DNA of 64,000 bases from Stratiformator vulcanicus (GTDB lineage Bacteria > Planctomycetota > Planctomycetia > Planctomycetales > Planctomycetaceae), in contig NZ_CP036268.1 of assembly GCF_007744515.1 (NCBI RefSeq), positions 1,445,640 through 1,509,639 on the forward strand, given 5' to 3'. Under the pieces are notes generated by a model. That model made no database searches and had not been told where the DNA came from. It saw nothing but the letters and a program-made list of their open reading frames with translations. Below are positions 47,175 to 56,142 of the stretch, piece after piece. Both the position numbers and the translations under genes were made by a program. Every line of letters starts with the position of its first letter. The stretch's first letter is position 1.

Positions 47175-47289
47175 CAGGTTCACAAACCGCGCACGAAGTA
47201 AGCGGATCGATCATCAGGTTCACAAGCCGCGCACGAAGTAAGCGGATCGATCCAGCAAGCCGGACCCGCTTACTTCGTGCGCGGCTTGT
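47175..47289. repeat. 38-base direct repeat plus inverted third copy
   Basis: A 38-base unit (CAGGTTCACAA...GGATCGATC) occurs at 47175-47212 and 47215-47252, with one mismatch, at a 40-base period. A 24-base part (CCGCTTACTTCG...GCTTGT, 47266-47289) is an exact reverse complement of 47222-47245, 20 bases further on. The whole could fold into a long hairpin between the lipoprotein start and the peptide transporter stop. Confidence 0.85.
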
Positions 47290-47319
47290 TGCGGGGGGTG
47301 ATTGAATTGGCGAGTTCGC

Positions 47320-48750
47320 TCAGCCTTCGCTCGACATCGCGTCGATGTCGGCCCGTTCGATCGTCGCACCGTGATCGGGGTCGTCGTCCTGGATGTAGGT
47401 CTTGCCGCGGTAGAACATCGCGAACGGGATGTAACAGACCGCCGCAACGAGCATCACACCGGTGAAAAACCAGTAGTAAGAGGCGCCGGGGAGGAGCGAT
47501 GACCCGTCGGCGTTGGTAATCACCATATTCACAACCGCCACGAACTCATTCCCCGCGGCGACCGACAGTAGATATAACGCCATCACGACCGACTTCATGC
47601 TGTTAGGGGACTGCGTGTAGCTAAATTCGAGACAGGTGACCGAGACCATTACCTCCGCCGCCGTCAACACGAAGTAGGCCAGCACCTGCCAAGAGATATG
47701 CGGCGTCTGCCCGGCCGCGATTGCCGCCTCAATCATCGCGCTGACGGCGAAGGAAGCGGCGGCGAGAAACATTCCGATGCCGATCTTCCGAAGCGGCGTC
47801 ATTCTCCAATGACGATCGATCATCGGGTAGAGGATATAATTAAATAGCGGTATTAACGCGAGGATAAAGAAGGGGTTCAACGCCTGCACTTGGCTCGGCA
47901 GGATATCCCAACCCAGCACCGCGGTGTTCATCTTCTTCGCCTGCAATACCCAAGCCGATGCCGTTTGATCGAACAGGCACCAAAAGGCGGCTACGAAGAT
48001 ATAAAGCGGAATCAGCTTTAAGATCACGCCGAGTCCTTCGCCCGTAAAGGCATCTTTAAAGAGCTTCTCTCCGCGGGCCGGGACATGCACAAACTTATTG
48101 CGGCCCAACCAGAATACGAAGGTCGCGATTGCCATGAGTACGCCCGGTACCCCGAAGGCAATATCGGCCCCATATCGTACTAGAAGGACAGGCGTCAATA
48201 AGGTCGAAATAAACGCCCCGAGATTAATCGCGATATAGAACCAGCCGAACACTTCGCCGAGCCGGTGCTTATTCCCCTGTCCGAATTGATCGCCCACGTG
48301 AGCCGAGACGCATGGCTTGATCGCCCCGGTGCCGAGAGCGATTAAGGCCAGACCGAGGAACAACCCCATCTTCGGAGAGATCACGCCGCCCAATATCTCG
48401 TGATTGAGCGTCACCGCGAGGGTGAAGTGCCCGATCACGTAAACAATCGACAGCCACAGGATCGTTCGATATTTGCCGAACAGCCAGTCCGAAAGCAGTG
48501 CCCCGATCAACGGGGTGAAGTAGGCGGCTGCGACGAAGTTATGCACCCAGGTTTTGGCCGTCCCTTCCGAGACCGCCGCCATTTCACCGCTCGCATTGGT
48601 CATGTAGTCGACCATGAAGACGGTCAGGATCGCCTTCATTCCGTAAAAGCTGAACCGCTCCGCCGCTTCATTCCCCACGATGTAGGGAATCCCCGGCGGC
48701 ATCGTGGTGATGTTCTGCGGCTTGGTCGCGAAGCGGGGTTCTTCAGCCAT
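47320..48750 (-). CDS. POT/PTR-family proton-coupled peptide transporter
   Basis: 476 residues with about 12-14 hydrophobic segments. The family's opening helix is GNEAAERFSFYGMKAILTVFM (the ExxERFxYYG motif), followed by YFTPLIGALLSDWLFGKYRT and GTGAIKPCVSAHVGDQFGQG, both POT signatures. It imports di- and tripeptides with protons. The gene is alone, but the M42 aminopeptidase of the window could process such peptides. Its start is divergent from the large membrane protein gene at 48938. Confidence 0.93.
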   Translation of the reverse strand: MAEEPRFATKPQNITTMPPGIPYIVGNEAAERFSFYGMKAILTVFMVDYMTNASGEMAAVSEGTAKTWVHNFVAAAYFTPLIGALLSDWLFGKYRTILWLSIVYVIGHFTLAVTLNHEILGGVISPKMGLFLGLALIALGTGAIKPCVSAHVGDQFGQGNKHRLGEVFGWFYIAINLGAFISTLLTPVLLVRYGADIAFGVPGVLMAIATFVFWLGRNKFVHVPARGEKLFKDAFTGEGLGVILKLIPLYIFVAAFWCLFDQTASAWVLQAKKMNTAVLGWDILPSQVQALNPFFILALIPLFNYILYPMIDRHWRMTPLRKIGIGMFLAAASFAVSAMIEAAIAAGQTPHISWQVLAYFVLTAAEVMVSVTCLEFSYTQSPNSMKSVVMALYLLSVAAGNEFVAVVNMVITNADGSSLLPGASYYWFFTGVMLVAAVCYIPFAMFYRGKTYIQDDDPDHGATIERADIDAMSSEG

Positions 48751-48937
48751 AGGGATTTGCGATCTCTGTCAGTCCAGGCACCAATGTGCATTCCGGCGAG
48801 CTTTGAATTCGCGGCGAATATAGCAAAGATCGAGCGTCAAAGAACGGATCGAGCGCAGGTTTAGAGGTTCCAAGGGACTTCCGAACCCGCCGCGAAGTCG
48901 GTCTGAGGAAGTCGCTCTTGGTACGAAAGGATGCGTG

Positions 48938-50935
48938 ATGGCATTGGCAGGCGGAGCGGGACTGTTGCAATTGGTTCTGACGATGCTGCTCGGCGGGGGG
49001 CTCGCCGGGGGCGGAATTGCGGGGATGCCGCCGGGCGAACGCGATCCGAACTTGATCAAAGCCGCGTCCACGGAATGCCTGATCTACTGCGAATGGGTCG
49101 CGCGCGGGGCGGGAGAGCCCGGTGGTCCCGGAGTCGTCGGATTCGCTGCCGATCCCGAAGTCAAAGACTTCATGGAGAAGCTCACGTCGGCCGTCACGAG
49201 CCGACTGCGAGAAGAAGCCTCCCGCGAAGGCCCGGAACAGCAAATCGTCGCCGAGCAACTTCCTCAGTTACTGATCGACCTCTCGGCGCGTCCGGGTTGC
49301 ATCCTGCTGAACTACGCCCCGCGGAACGTCGGGGGAGCCGACGCCGAGCCGCTCGACGAAGCAGCGGCGCCCTGGGCAGCCTATCTGCGCGGACTCGAAG
49401 CCACCTTGATCATCGACGGTGGCGAAAAGTCAGACGAAATCGCCGACCGCATCGGGAAACTGCTCGACGTTCCGCCGGGCTTGGAAAAGACTGATGACCT
49501 CAAAATGCAGTCGTTGCCCATCCCCGTACCGGGACTGAAAATGACGCTGCATCGGGACGAGAACTACTTCGTGCTCGCCGTCGGTCGTGAAAGCCTGATT
49601 GAGACCGCGTTGTCCGGGATCGCCGGCGACGGAAACGGACTCGCTGAGGACGACCGATTCGCCAAGGCTTTTGAGGCCACCGAGGTGAAGAAGCTGTCGA
49701 GCCTGCTCTGGTTGGACTCGGCGCGATTGCTCGAGGTCGGGTCGACCTCATTCGGCATGTATGGCGGTGTCGCCAACGGCGTGGCCCGCACGCTCGCGCT
49801 CGATCGGCTCGACTCCATCGCCACATGTGTCGGTGTCGAAGAAGGACAGATCGTCACGCGAACGGAACTTCGCGTGATGGATGGGGACCGAGTCGGAATC
49901 TGGGCTCTGGCCGCCGGAGAAGCGATTCAGGCCGACGATTTCAAGACCGTTCCCGGTGACGCCGACTTCGTCGCCGCGGTCTCGATCAATGCGAAAGAGA
50001 TACTGACGCAAACCCGAACGATCATCGCCCAGACGAGTCCGAACTCCGTCGAAGTGCTGGACCGGCGGATCGAGCAATTCGAGACCATGCTCGGTCATTC
50101 ACTGGAGGAGGATGTGCTCACGTCATTCGGCCAGAAGGTCATTATCCACAACGCCCCCAGCACCGGTGGTGTCTTCATTTCGTCGCCGATCGCAATGGTC
50201 GAAGTTACGAAGCCGGAGCAGGCGTTCGGAATCTTCAGCAAGTCGATGTCGCTGCTGGATGACTGGTTACCTGGCGAGACCCGGGAGCCGCCGCGGCGAC
50301 GCGGAGTTTTTCTCGCGAAGCAGAAATTTCTCGGCAAGACGATCTATTACGTCAATTTCGTCGGCGAGGATGAAGTCCCATTCGCACCCTCATTCTGCTT
50401 TACCGGCAAGCACGTCGTCGCCGCCCCGCATCCGCAGCCGATCAAGGCCTACCTGCGATATGTCGATAGCCCGTCGGATGAGCAGGAATCATTCGCCGAC
50501 GTCGTTCAAGAAATGGTCTCAGGATCAGAAGGCGAGGTCATTGCTTACAACCGGCTCGACGCTAATAAGGCCGTCGATCTGCTCTACGCGGTCGTCCCCT
50601 ATGTCGCACAGATCGTGATGTCGGAAGGGCAGAAGCGGGGCTTGGAGATGACGGTGTTCGATGTCCCCTCAGCGGCCGCCATCCGGCCTTATGTTTTTCC
50701 CGCAACGTCGCTGACCACCCGGACCGACCGGGGCTACGTCGTCGAGAGCCGCGCAGCTTTGCCGGTTCCGGGGTTGCAAGTGGCACCGGCGGCGCTCGCC
50801 GTTCCGTTCTTCGCGGTCCAAAGAAGTGCTTCCCGAGCGCGAGCAATGCGGGAGTTCAACCTGCAGCGGCAGGAAAGACTGCTGGAAAAAGCCGAAGAGG
50901 CGGCCGAAGAAGCGGCGGACGAAGCAGCCGAATAA
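48938..50935 (+). CDS. Large exported or membrane protein of unknown function with Ala/Glu tail
   Basis: 665 residues from the ATG at 48938 (a GTG lies one codon earlier). The start is a hydrophobic Gly/Leu-rich segment (GAGLLQLVLTMLLGGGLAG), a signal or anchor. The body is a long alternating helix/strand protein with DUF3352-like features (a run of strands such as YYVNFVGEDEVPFAPSFCFTG) and no catalytic motif I can name. The last 25 residues are nearly only Ala, Glu and Lys and probably form a charged helix, like the linker in the gene at 53649. It is likely a periplasmic structural or scaffold protein. Confidence 0.75.
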   Translation: MALAGGAGLLQLVLTMLLGGGLAGGGIAGMPPGERDPNLIKAASTECLIYCEWVARGAGEPGGPGVVGFAADPEVKDFMEKLTSAVTSRLREEASREGPEQQIVAEQLPQLLIDLSARPGCILLNYAPRNVGGADAEPLDEAAAPWAAYLRGLEATLIIDGGEKSDEIADRIGKLLDVPPGLEKTDDLKMQSLPIPVPGLKMTLHRDENYFVLAVGRESLIETALSGIAGDGNGLAEDDRFAKAFEATEVKKLSSLLWLDSARLLEVGSTSFGMYGGVANGVARTLALDRLDSIATCVGVEEGQIVTRTELRVMDGDRVGIWALAAGEAIQADDFKTVPGDADFVAAVSINAKEILTQTRTIIAQTSPNSVEVLDRRIEQFETMLGHSLEEDVLTSFGQKVIIHNAPSTGGVFISSPIAMVEVTKPEQAFGIFSKSMSLLDDWLPGETREPPRRRGVFLAKQKFLGKTIYYVNFVGEDEVPFAPSFCFTGKHVVAAPHPQPIKAYLRYVDSPSDEQESFADVVQEMVSGSEGEVIAYNRLDANKAVDLLYAVVPYVAQIVMSEGQKRGLEMTVFDVPSAAAIRPYVFPATSLTTRTDRGYVVESRAALPVPGLQVAPAALAVPFFAVQRSASRARAMREFNLQRQERLLEKAEEAAEEAADEAAE

Positions 50936-51020
50936 GTCCGTTGATCGCAGCCTCCGTCCTGCGTTTTGGCAGGCGGAGGCACCGCACTTGGACAACGGTC
51001 TTGACTTACTCTGGAACCAA

Positions 51021-51341
51021 ATGCTTTGGTCGTGGCTCCGTGATGGCGACGAACCGTGGGGCCCCGCCTACTTCTGGTTCAATGTCGCCGAGGGCCTCAT
51101 CTGGTTCGGCCTCGGCTTCTATGTATTAATCCGCGCCTATCGTCGCTCATGGCGGGAGGGACTGTCGCCCGTTGAAACGGCATATGCCGTCGCCTTCGTC
51201 GTATTCGGCCTGACCGACCTGCGAGAGGCGTGGATTTGCACTCCAGTTCTGATTATTGCCAAAGGCCTGATCTGCGCGACGATACTATTGATTCGACGTG
51301 AAATAACGCGGCGTTACTATCTTAGCACGAAGTGGATTTAA
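51021..51341 (+). CDS. Small membrane protein of unknown function
   Basis: 106 residues from the ATG at 51021; a TTG at 50988 would add 11. Three hydrophobic helices (FWFNVAEGLIWFGLGFYVLI, TAYAVAFVVFGLTDL and VLIIAKGLICATILLI) separated by charged loops. The frame continues upstream into the end of the previous gene, but that part is Lys/Arg-rich and not protein-like. The family is not recognised. Confidence 0.65.
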   Translation: MLWSWLRDGDEPWGPAYFWFNVAEGLIWFGLGFYVLIRAYRRSWREGLSPVETAYAVAFVVFGLTDLREAWICTPVLIIAKGLICATILLIRREITRRYYLSTKWI

Positions 51342-51344
51342 CCC

Positions 51345-51366
51345 GTAGGGCGGGCTATGCCCGCCG
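51345..51366. repeat. Inverted repeat, left copy, flanking a membrane gene
   Basis: GTAGGGCGGGCTATGCCCGCCG, itself a palindrome (GGCGGG-CTATG-CCCGCC). Its reverse complement occurs at 52468-52489 with one mismatch, so the gene between them is framed by the pair. Confidence 0.8.
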
Positions 51367-51412
51367 AAGCGTGCGTAATTAATTTCGAGAACCATGTGAT
51401 AGATGTTTAGGG

Positions 51413-52372
51413 TTAATTCGATGGCGGGGTACCGTCTTCCGACTTCGCCGCTTGTTTTGTTTCGTCCGCAATTTGATTGATCTCATTGCAAGAGGATGCG
51501 AGCAACTGCCGAGACTTAATTCCCGCCAGCCTGCAGACACCCTGAGTCACCAACATTGCAACGCCGGCGGCGAAGATCGCGATAATCAAATTTTCAATTG
51601 CGTGCGGTGGATGCCAGGCGAACACATTCTGCGGGTGCAGGTATCGATCGTCTTGCACACGCGAACTTCCGCTGATCGTCCATTCGTTACAACCGCTGCG
51701 AAAACACGGCAGCGGAAAGCCGTGAACGAATTTGTCGTCGCGACCGCGATTTCGCCCTTCAGTCAACATCCGGCTGACCGCATCCAAATTGTCCGGCCAC
51801 TGGCTCCCGCCCGGCTTTAAGGAGTCGGGAATCAGGTTCAGCGCGGCAAAGTGTAACAGCACGGTCGTGCCAACCACTAAGGAAACGGCTGTTATTTGTC
51901 GGAGAGCAGCGAACCGTAAACGTGCGGGCACCGCGAAGATGAGGGTCAACGAGGCGGCGACAAACGGCATCCAGTACGGAATAATTAAAGAAAAATGAGG
52001 CGGGACGATATAGCACGTCTCGTCACGTGGTTTGTCATCCCAATTCGCCAAGAGACCGAGAAACTCGAACCGATCTGGCTCCCTGATATTGATAAAAGTA
52101 TAATGCGAACTTTTGAAGACCGTTAAATCATCCGCTCTGCTGCTGTCATCGAACAGAATTCTGAATGCGAATCCATTCCAACCGGCGGCACCTTGCACGA
52201 TAAAACCGCGATACGAAACTGATATTCCAGGGTTGAATCCTCGCATCGTGAGGTCGTTATGTTGAAACAGACGCAACGATAGTGTGGTCGCGAGGCACGC
52301 TGTCGCCGCGAATAACAACCCCAAACGTCGCCACCGCCTCCACCGGGACCTTCCGGAACCCGATCTATGCAA
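51413..52372 (-). CDS. Membrane protein of unknown function
   Basis: About 319 residues from a TTG at 52372; the frame runs to 52564, but its first part is the translation of a repeat and overlaps the end of the Nudix gene. Basic residues (SRWRRWRRLG) precede a first membrane helix (LLFAATACLATTLSL). An outer beta-rich part follows, then hydrophobic stretches (IPYWMPFVAASLTLIFAV, LVVGTTVLLHFAAL and NLIIAIFAAGVAMLV). No catalytic motif is seen. It lies between the inverted repeats at 51345 and 52468, has no homologous neighbour here, and could be a passenger of a small mobile unit. Confidence 0.6.
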   Translation of the reverse strand: MHRSGSGRSRWRRWRRLGLLFAATACLATTLSLRLFQHNDLTMRGFNPGISVSYRGFIVQGAAGWNGFAFRILFDDSSRADDLTVFKSSHYTFINIREPDRFEFLGLLANWDDKPRDETCYIVPPHFSLIIPYWMPFVAASLTLIFAVPARLRFAALRQITAVSLVVGTTVLLHFAALNLIPDSLKPGGSQWPDNLDAVSRMLTEGRNRGRDDKFVHGFPLPCFRSGCNEWTISGSSRVQDDRYLHPQNVFAWHPPHAIENLIIAIFAAGVAMLVTQGVCRLAGIKSRQLLASSCNEINQIADETKQAAKSEDGTPPSN

Positions 52373-52467
52373 CTGGCGGTTGTTGACTACTGTCGAATCA
52401 CGTATCAACGGAATCGTCCTCGTCGCAGCTCCGCCACTCTTTATGTTCCGCTTTGCCACTTCGATCG

Positions 52468-52489
52468 CGGCGGGCACAGCCCGCCCTAC
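52468..52489. repeat. Inverted repeat, right copy, overlapping the Nudix stop codon
   Basis: Reverse complement of the repeat at 51345-51366, one mismatch in 22. Its last bases include the stop codon (52486-52488) of the Nudix gene, so the repeat has reached into the coding end. Confidence 0.8.
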
Positions 52490-53004
52490 TTTAAGAAGGT
52501 CTCCAGCGCTCTTCGATTTGATTCGAACGCCATGTTGGACAATTCGTTTTCGCCGGGCACGCACAGATGAAATGAGCTGATTTCGCTTTCCTCGGCCTTA
52601 AGCGGCTCGAACGACTCCACCTCAACTCGAAAGAACGCGTCGGTCACCGGCGCGGTGATGCCCTTAAAGGTGTAGTCGTTGGGGAATGAGCACAGATAGC
52701 TCGTTTCGATGGCCTTGAGACTCGTCTCTTCAACGACTTCGCGGATGAGTGCTTCTTCGAGCGTCTCGCCACGATCGACGAAGCCCCCCGGTACGCCGAA
52801 TTTCCCTTTCCCCGGATCACGAGCCCGGATGACGAGCAGCACTCGATCCTCGGGGTCGGTCACAATTCCGCCCACCGCCACGATTGGGTTGAAGAAATGC
52901 TGGAAGCCGCAGTTCTTGCAAACGAGAGGAACCGTGCCGGGATTCTCAACCGGTGTCCCGCAGCGGGGGCAATAACGGAACGCGTCGATCACCGATTCAG
53001 ACAT
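52486..53004 (-). CDS. Nudix hydrolase with N-terminal zinc ribbon
   Basis: 172 residues. The zinc ribbon is CPRCGTP and CKNCG (residues 12-34). The Nudix box GGFVDRGETLEEALIREVVEE (near 73-93) carries the REVVEE catalytic glutamates. The layout (ribbon then Nudix) resembles NADH pyrophosphatase and related enzymes that hydrolyse nucleoside diphosphate linkages; the SQPWPFPxS motif of NudC itself is absent, so the substrate is open. It lies 23 bases downstream of the gene at 53028 on the same strand. Confidence 0.92.
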   Translation of the reverse strand: MSESVIDAFRYCPRCGTPVENPGTVPLVCKNCGFQHFFNPIVAVGGIVTDPEDRVLLVIRARDPGKGKFGVPGGFVDRGETLEEALIREVVEETSLKAIETSYLCSFPNDYTFKGITAPVTDAFFRVEVESFEPLKAEESEISSFHLCVPGENELSNMAFESNRRALETFLK

Positions 53005-53027
53005 GAAGCAATCCCAAACTTAGTTCG

Positions 53028-53474
53028 TTAAGCCGGCTCAGATGCGGATGGGCAATTGGGAACACGACGACTATGCAGCCATTTTAAGACGCGATCAATA
53101 TCCATTTGCCACGATGACTCATTGGGCGGCAAAATGACATAGCGATCGACGGGAACTTTCGGATCGATCCGCGGGTATAGTTCGGGCAAAGAATCTATCA
53201 ATCCCCCCGGCAGCCACATCAGGTTCCCGTCCGTTGCCGTTTCTCGCAGCCTTAAGAGCAGGCTTTGCTGCGCAGGAACCGGAGAGTCGCCAGCAAGCAT
53301 AGCGCACTCGATTTCATCGAGGCGAAAGTCGAATGCGTCCGGCTTCCGGCCGTCGCGACACTCCTCCCAGCAAATCCGTTTGCCGTCCGATCGCAATCCG
53401 CCACGTTCGCGAAACCGGTTCTTCTCATAAAGTATCGCCAGCGTGCCCGCTCCTAACACGAAGGAAGCAACCAT
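53028..53474 (-). CDS. Small membrane-anchored protein of unknown function
   Basis: 148 residues starting with a hydrophobic stretch (MVASFVLGAGTLAILYEKNRF), then a soluble part with two Cys near ICWEEC and a helical end (DIDRVLKWLHSRRV). No known motif. Its ATG lies 9 bases after the stop of the 48-codon gene upstream, and the Nudix gene follows 23 bases on, so the three form one tight leftward operon. Confidence 0.65.
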   Translation of the reverse strand: MVASFVLGAGTLAILYEKNRFRERGGLRSDGKRICWEECRDGRKPDAFDFRLDEIECAMLAGDSPVPAQQSLLLRLRETATDGNLMWLPGGLIDSLPELYPRIDPKVPVDRYVILPPNESSWQMDIDRVLKWLHSRRVPNCPSASEPA

Positions 53475-53483
53475 CGCCTCGCC

Positions 53484-53630
53484 CTAGTGATTTCGCAACC
53501 AACCGAGCGACCACGCGACGGCGCTGAGCAGGCACATGGCGATCAGGACATAGAGAAAAAAGAAGGATCGCCTCGGCGTTGCCAAGACGACCCATTCTGA
53601 ATCATCAATTTGAAATTCGTCGCCTGCCAT
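53484..53630 (-). CDS. 48-residue single-pass membrane protein
   Basis: A short frame from ATG 53628-53630 to TAG 53484-53486. It reads MAGDEFQIDDSEWVVLATPR, then a membrane helix (SFFFLYVLIAMCLLSAVAWS) and a short basic end (LGWLRNH). Acidic start, Arg-Arg before the helix and a regular hydrophobic core make it look real, as does its place 9 bases before the next gene. The function is unknown. Confidence 0.6.
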   Translation of the reverse strand: MAGDEFQIDDSEWVVLATPRRSFFFLYVLIAMCLLSAVAWSLGWLRNH

Positions 53631-53648
53631 TTGAATCGATCAATCGAT

Positions 53649-54389
53649 CTACTTCCGGCCCTCGGCTTTGTCGACGCGATTTTGCACCTTGCGGCCCCTC
53701 GTGGCAGAAAGTTCCTGCGACTGCCCCCAGAGGTAGAACACAAAGCCGCAGATTGCGCCGACGAGTGTGGCGGAAATAACGGCGGCGTTGCTCTGCGTGA
53801 AGCTCGAATTCTGTGCGGCCGCCTGTGTCGTCAGCACGAGGCCGAACAGGCTGATCGCCAACCCGAGCGCATCGGAGAAAATTTCGGTCAGACTGAAGCC
53901 GAGTTTGGCGAGGACGATCAGCTTCCCAATCACCAACTGCAGCGCATAACTGACGACGCCGGTGACCATGATTGTGAACGCGACCCAATGGAAGAAAGAG
54001 AATTCGAGCGCCTCGGCGAGGGCGTAGATTGGCTTGAGAATGCCCGCTTTGATCTCACCGGCCTCGTCACTTTCGTCGATCTGGCGGGCGATATCTTCGG
54101 CCTTGTCTTTCGCATCGGAGGCCAGTTTCTTCGTCTGGTCGCCGAGATTCTCAGCACCCTCTTCGACCGATTCGGCGGCTGATGAACCAGCTTCGGCCGC
54201 CGCCTCACCCGCCTCTGCAGCCGCATCGCCGGCACTCTCAGCCGCATCCTCTGCGGAGTCAGCGGCATCTTCGGCAGAATTCTCGGCGGCCGAGTCGCCA
54301 TCCTGAGCGAAGCCGACGGCTGGAACCGCCGCCGTCAGAGCGATCGTGAACACAAACAGCAGCCACGGCGAAAGTGGTAACGTTTTCAT
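53649..54389 (-). CDS. Exported membrane protein with long Ala/Glu-rich coiled linker
   Basis: 246 residues from the ATG at 54389, chosen for the signal peptide that follows (LPLSPWLLFVFTIALTAAVPA, cleavage after FAQ). Residues 30-90 are nearly only Ala, Glu, Asp and Ser in an imperfect repeat (DAAESAGDAAAEAGEAAAEA), likely a long charged helix outside the membrane. Three or four membrane helices follow (FHWVAFTIMVTGVVSYALQL, ALGLAISLFGLVL and AAVISATLVGAICGFVFYLW) with a basic end. It is downstream of a sulfatase but not obviously linked to it. The function is unknown. Confidence 0.72.
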   Translation of the reverse strand: MKTLPLSPWLLFVFTIALTAAVPAVGFAQDGDSAAENSAEDAADSAEDAAESAGDAAAEAGEAAAEAGSSAAESVEEGAENLGDQTKKLASDAKDKAEDIARQIDESDEAGEIKAGILKPIYALAEALEFSFFHWVAFTIMVTGVVSYALQLVIGKLIVLAKLGFSLTEIFSDALGLAISLFGLVLTTQAAAQNSSFTQSNAAVISATLVGAICGFVFYLWGQSQELSATRGRKVQNRVDKAEGRK

Positions 54390-54690
54390 TTGAGGTATCC
54401 TTCTGAGCGCAAAGTGATCCGGAAAGTCATCCAACTGACCTGCAACAAGGTAACGCCAAATACGTTCGAATGGTTCATCAGACTGTAAATTTCAGGTGAA
54501 CCCTGATGCCGATCCGCATGTGCGACATTGGGCCTGCGATCAAACAATGTAGGAAGCGCTTCGATACTCTCAATGCGATGCGGGAACAGCGACTTCCACT
54601 TGCATCTGCGGGCATCATCATGCGAACAGACCGGGAACGACTCACCCGGGAAATCGAGCTCGCCTGCCCCTCCTCGACCAGTGCCAAGAG
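54390..54690. other. Intergenic region
   Basis: 301 bases between two leftward genes. No gene or repeat was recognised. It must contain the promoter of the gene at 53649. Confidence 0.4.
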
Positions 54691-56142
54691 TTATTCTCGC
54701 AAACGTTGCTGAGTCAGACGCTTCACAGCCGCAGCCTCCGCGGCTGCCTCGAATTTCGGATTGGCCTCGTTTGGTACCGGTGCCCCGATCGAGTCTCGCC
54801 ACTCACGCAATTGACTGAGCAACTTGTCACGACGCTCCGGATCGGTCTCAGATCGATTTGTTGTTTCTCCGATATCGGATCGCAGATCATAAAGTTCGAT
54901 TGCACCGTCTTCAAAATACTCGTGCAATTTCCAGTGACCGACACGAATCACACTGCAGGGGCGAGTTCTAAATAGCGGATCACGCTGCTCATTGGCGACG
55001 CTCGGGTAAGACTGCAAGTAGGCGGGAAAGTGCCAGTAGATCGGACGATCCTCGAACGACGAGACCGACCCCTTCAGCAACGGCACAAGGCTTTGCCCGT
55101 CGCAATGTTGATCGGTCGGCAATCGGACTCCCGCGACTTCACACAGCGTTGGATAAATATCGACGGCGGTGACCGGAACCTCCGACTTTGATCCTGCTTT
55201 AACGACGCCGGGCCACACGATAAAGAGCGGCACACGGATGCCCCCTTCGTAATAGGTCCCCTTATAGCCTTTCAATGGTCGCATGTCGGTCGCGGGGCCA
55301 TATCCTCCATTGTCTGAGGAGAAAATAATGACCGTCGAGTCGAGTAAATTTAATTCGTCAAGTGACGCGACGATCCGACCCACGCCGTCGTCGACGGCCT
55401 GTATCATGGTCGCCATCGTGACATGATCATGCAGCTCGCCCGCTGGCTTTGCTTGATACTTCTCCACCAACTCCTTCTTCGGTTGAAGCGGTGTGTGAAC
55501 GGCAAAGTGTGTTAGGTAAGCGCACCAGGGGCCATCAGAGCTCTCGCGTATGAATTGAATAACTTCGTCGCTGAGTCGGTCGGTCACATATTCACCGTCA
55601 GGGGCGTCCCTCAGCCCGGGCACTTTGCCATGAGGAGGGTAATAACCGCGCGGGGGTCCGCCGGAGTGCGATCCTCCGATGTTGACGTCAAATCCGTAAT
55701 CCCGCGGGTCATGACTTAAATGCCACTTGCCGAACGACCCGGTCTTGTATCCGGCAGCCTGCAGGCGGTCCGCCCATGTCTTAATTTCAGCGTCGAGCGT
55801 TGATACTCCCGGAATATGCAATAGCCGACGATACTCGGCCCGACCACGCGGTTTCGTCCCGACGTTAAATATCTGATGCCGCGGCGAGTATTGTCCCGAC
55901 AGCAGACAGGCTCGAGACGGTGCACAGTTGGCCGCCCCGGCGTACGCATCGGTAAAAACCATCCCCTGTGCTGCAAGTCGATCCAGATGGGGCGTCTCGT
56001 AAAAATCGCTTCCCATAAACCCCGGGTCACGCCAGCCGAGATCGTCGAGATAAATAAACAGGATGTTAGGACGTTCTTCCGCACCGGCGAGACCGCCCAT
56101 CGCGAGGCTGAAGATTGCAGCAACCAACAAAATATGTCTCAC
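54691..56142 (-). CDS. Exported sulfatase (formylglycine-dependent, family S1)
   Basis: 483 residues from a GTG at 56142 with AAAGGAT upstream; the frame is open to 56235 but the signal peptide starts here (MRHILLVAAIFSLAMGGLAG). Metal ligands are Asp33 and Asp34 in YLDDLGWRD. The formylglycine cysteine is Cys73 in CAPSR (73-77), followed by ACLLSGQY. FGKWHLSHDPRDYGFDVNIGG, FAVHTPLQPK and IFSSDNGGYGPATDMRPLKG are family marks. It lacks the extra C-terminal domain of the first sulfatase. Substrate not known. Confidence 0.94.
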   Translation of the reverse strand: MRHILLVAAIFSLAMGGLAGAEERPNILFIYLDDLGWRDPGFMGSDFYETPHLDRLAAQGMVFTDAYAGAANCAPSRACLLSGQYSPRHQIFNVGTKPRGRAEYRRLLHIPGVSTLDAEIKTWADRLQAAGYKTGSFGKWHLSHDPRDYGFDVNIGGSHSGGPPRGYYPPHGKVPGLRDAPDGEYVTDRLSDEVIQFIRESSDGPWCAYLTHFAVHTPLQPKKELVEKYQAKPAGELHDHVTMATMIQAVDDGVGRIVASLDELNLLDSTVIIFSSDNGGYGPATDMRPLKGYKGTYYEGGIRVPLFIVWPGVVKAGSKSEVPVTAVDIYPTLCEVAGVRLPTDQHCDGQSLVPLLKGSVSSFEDRPIYWHFPAYLQSYPSVANEQRDPLFRTRPCSVIRVGHWKLHEYFEDGAIELYDLRSDIGETTNRSETDPERRDKLLSQLREWRDSIGAPVPNEANPKFEAAAEAAAVKRLTQQRLRE

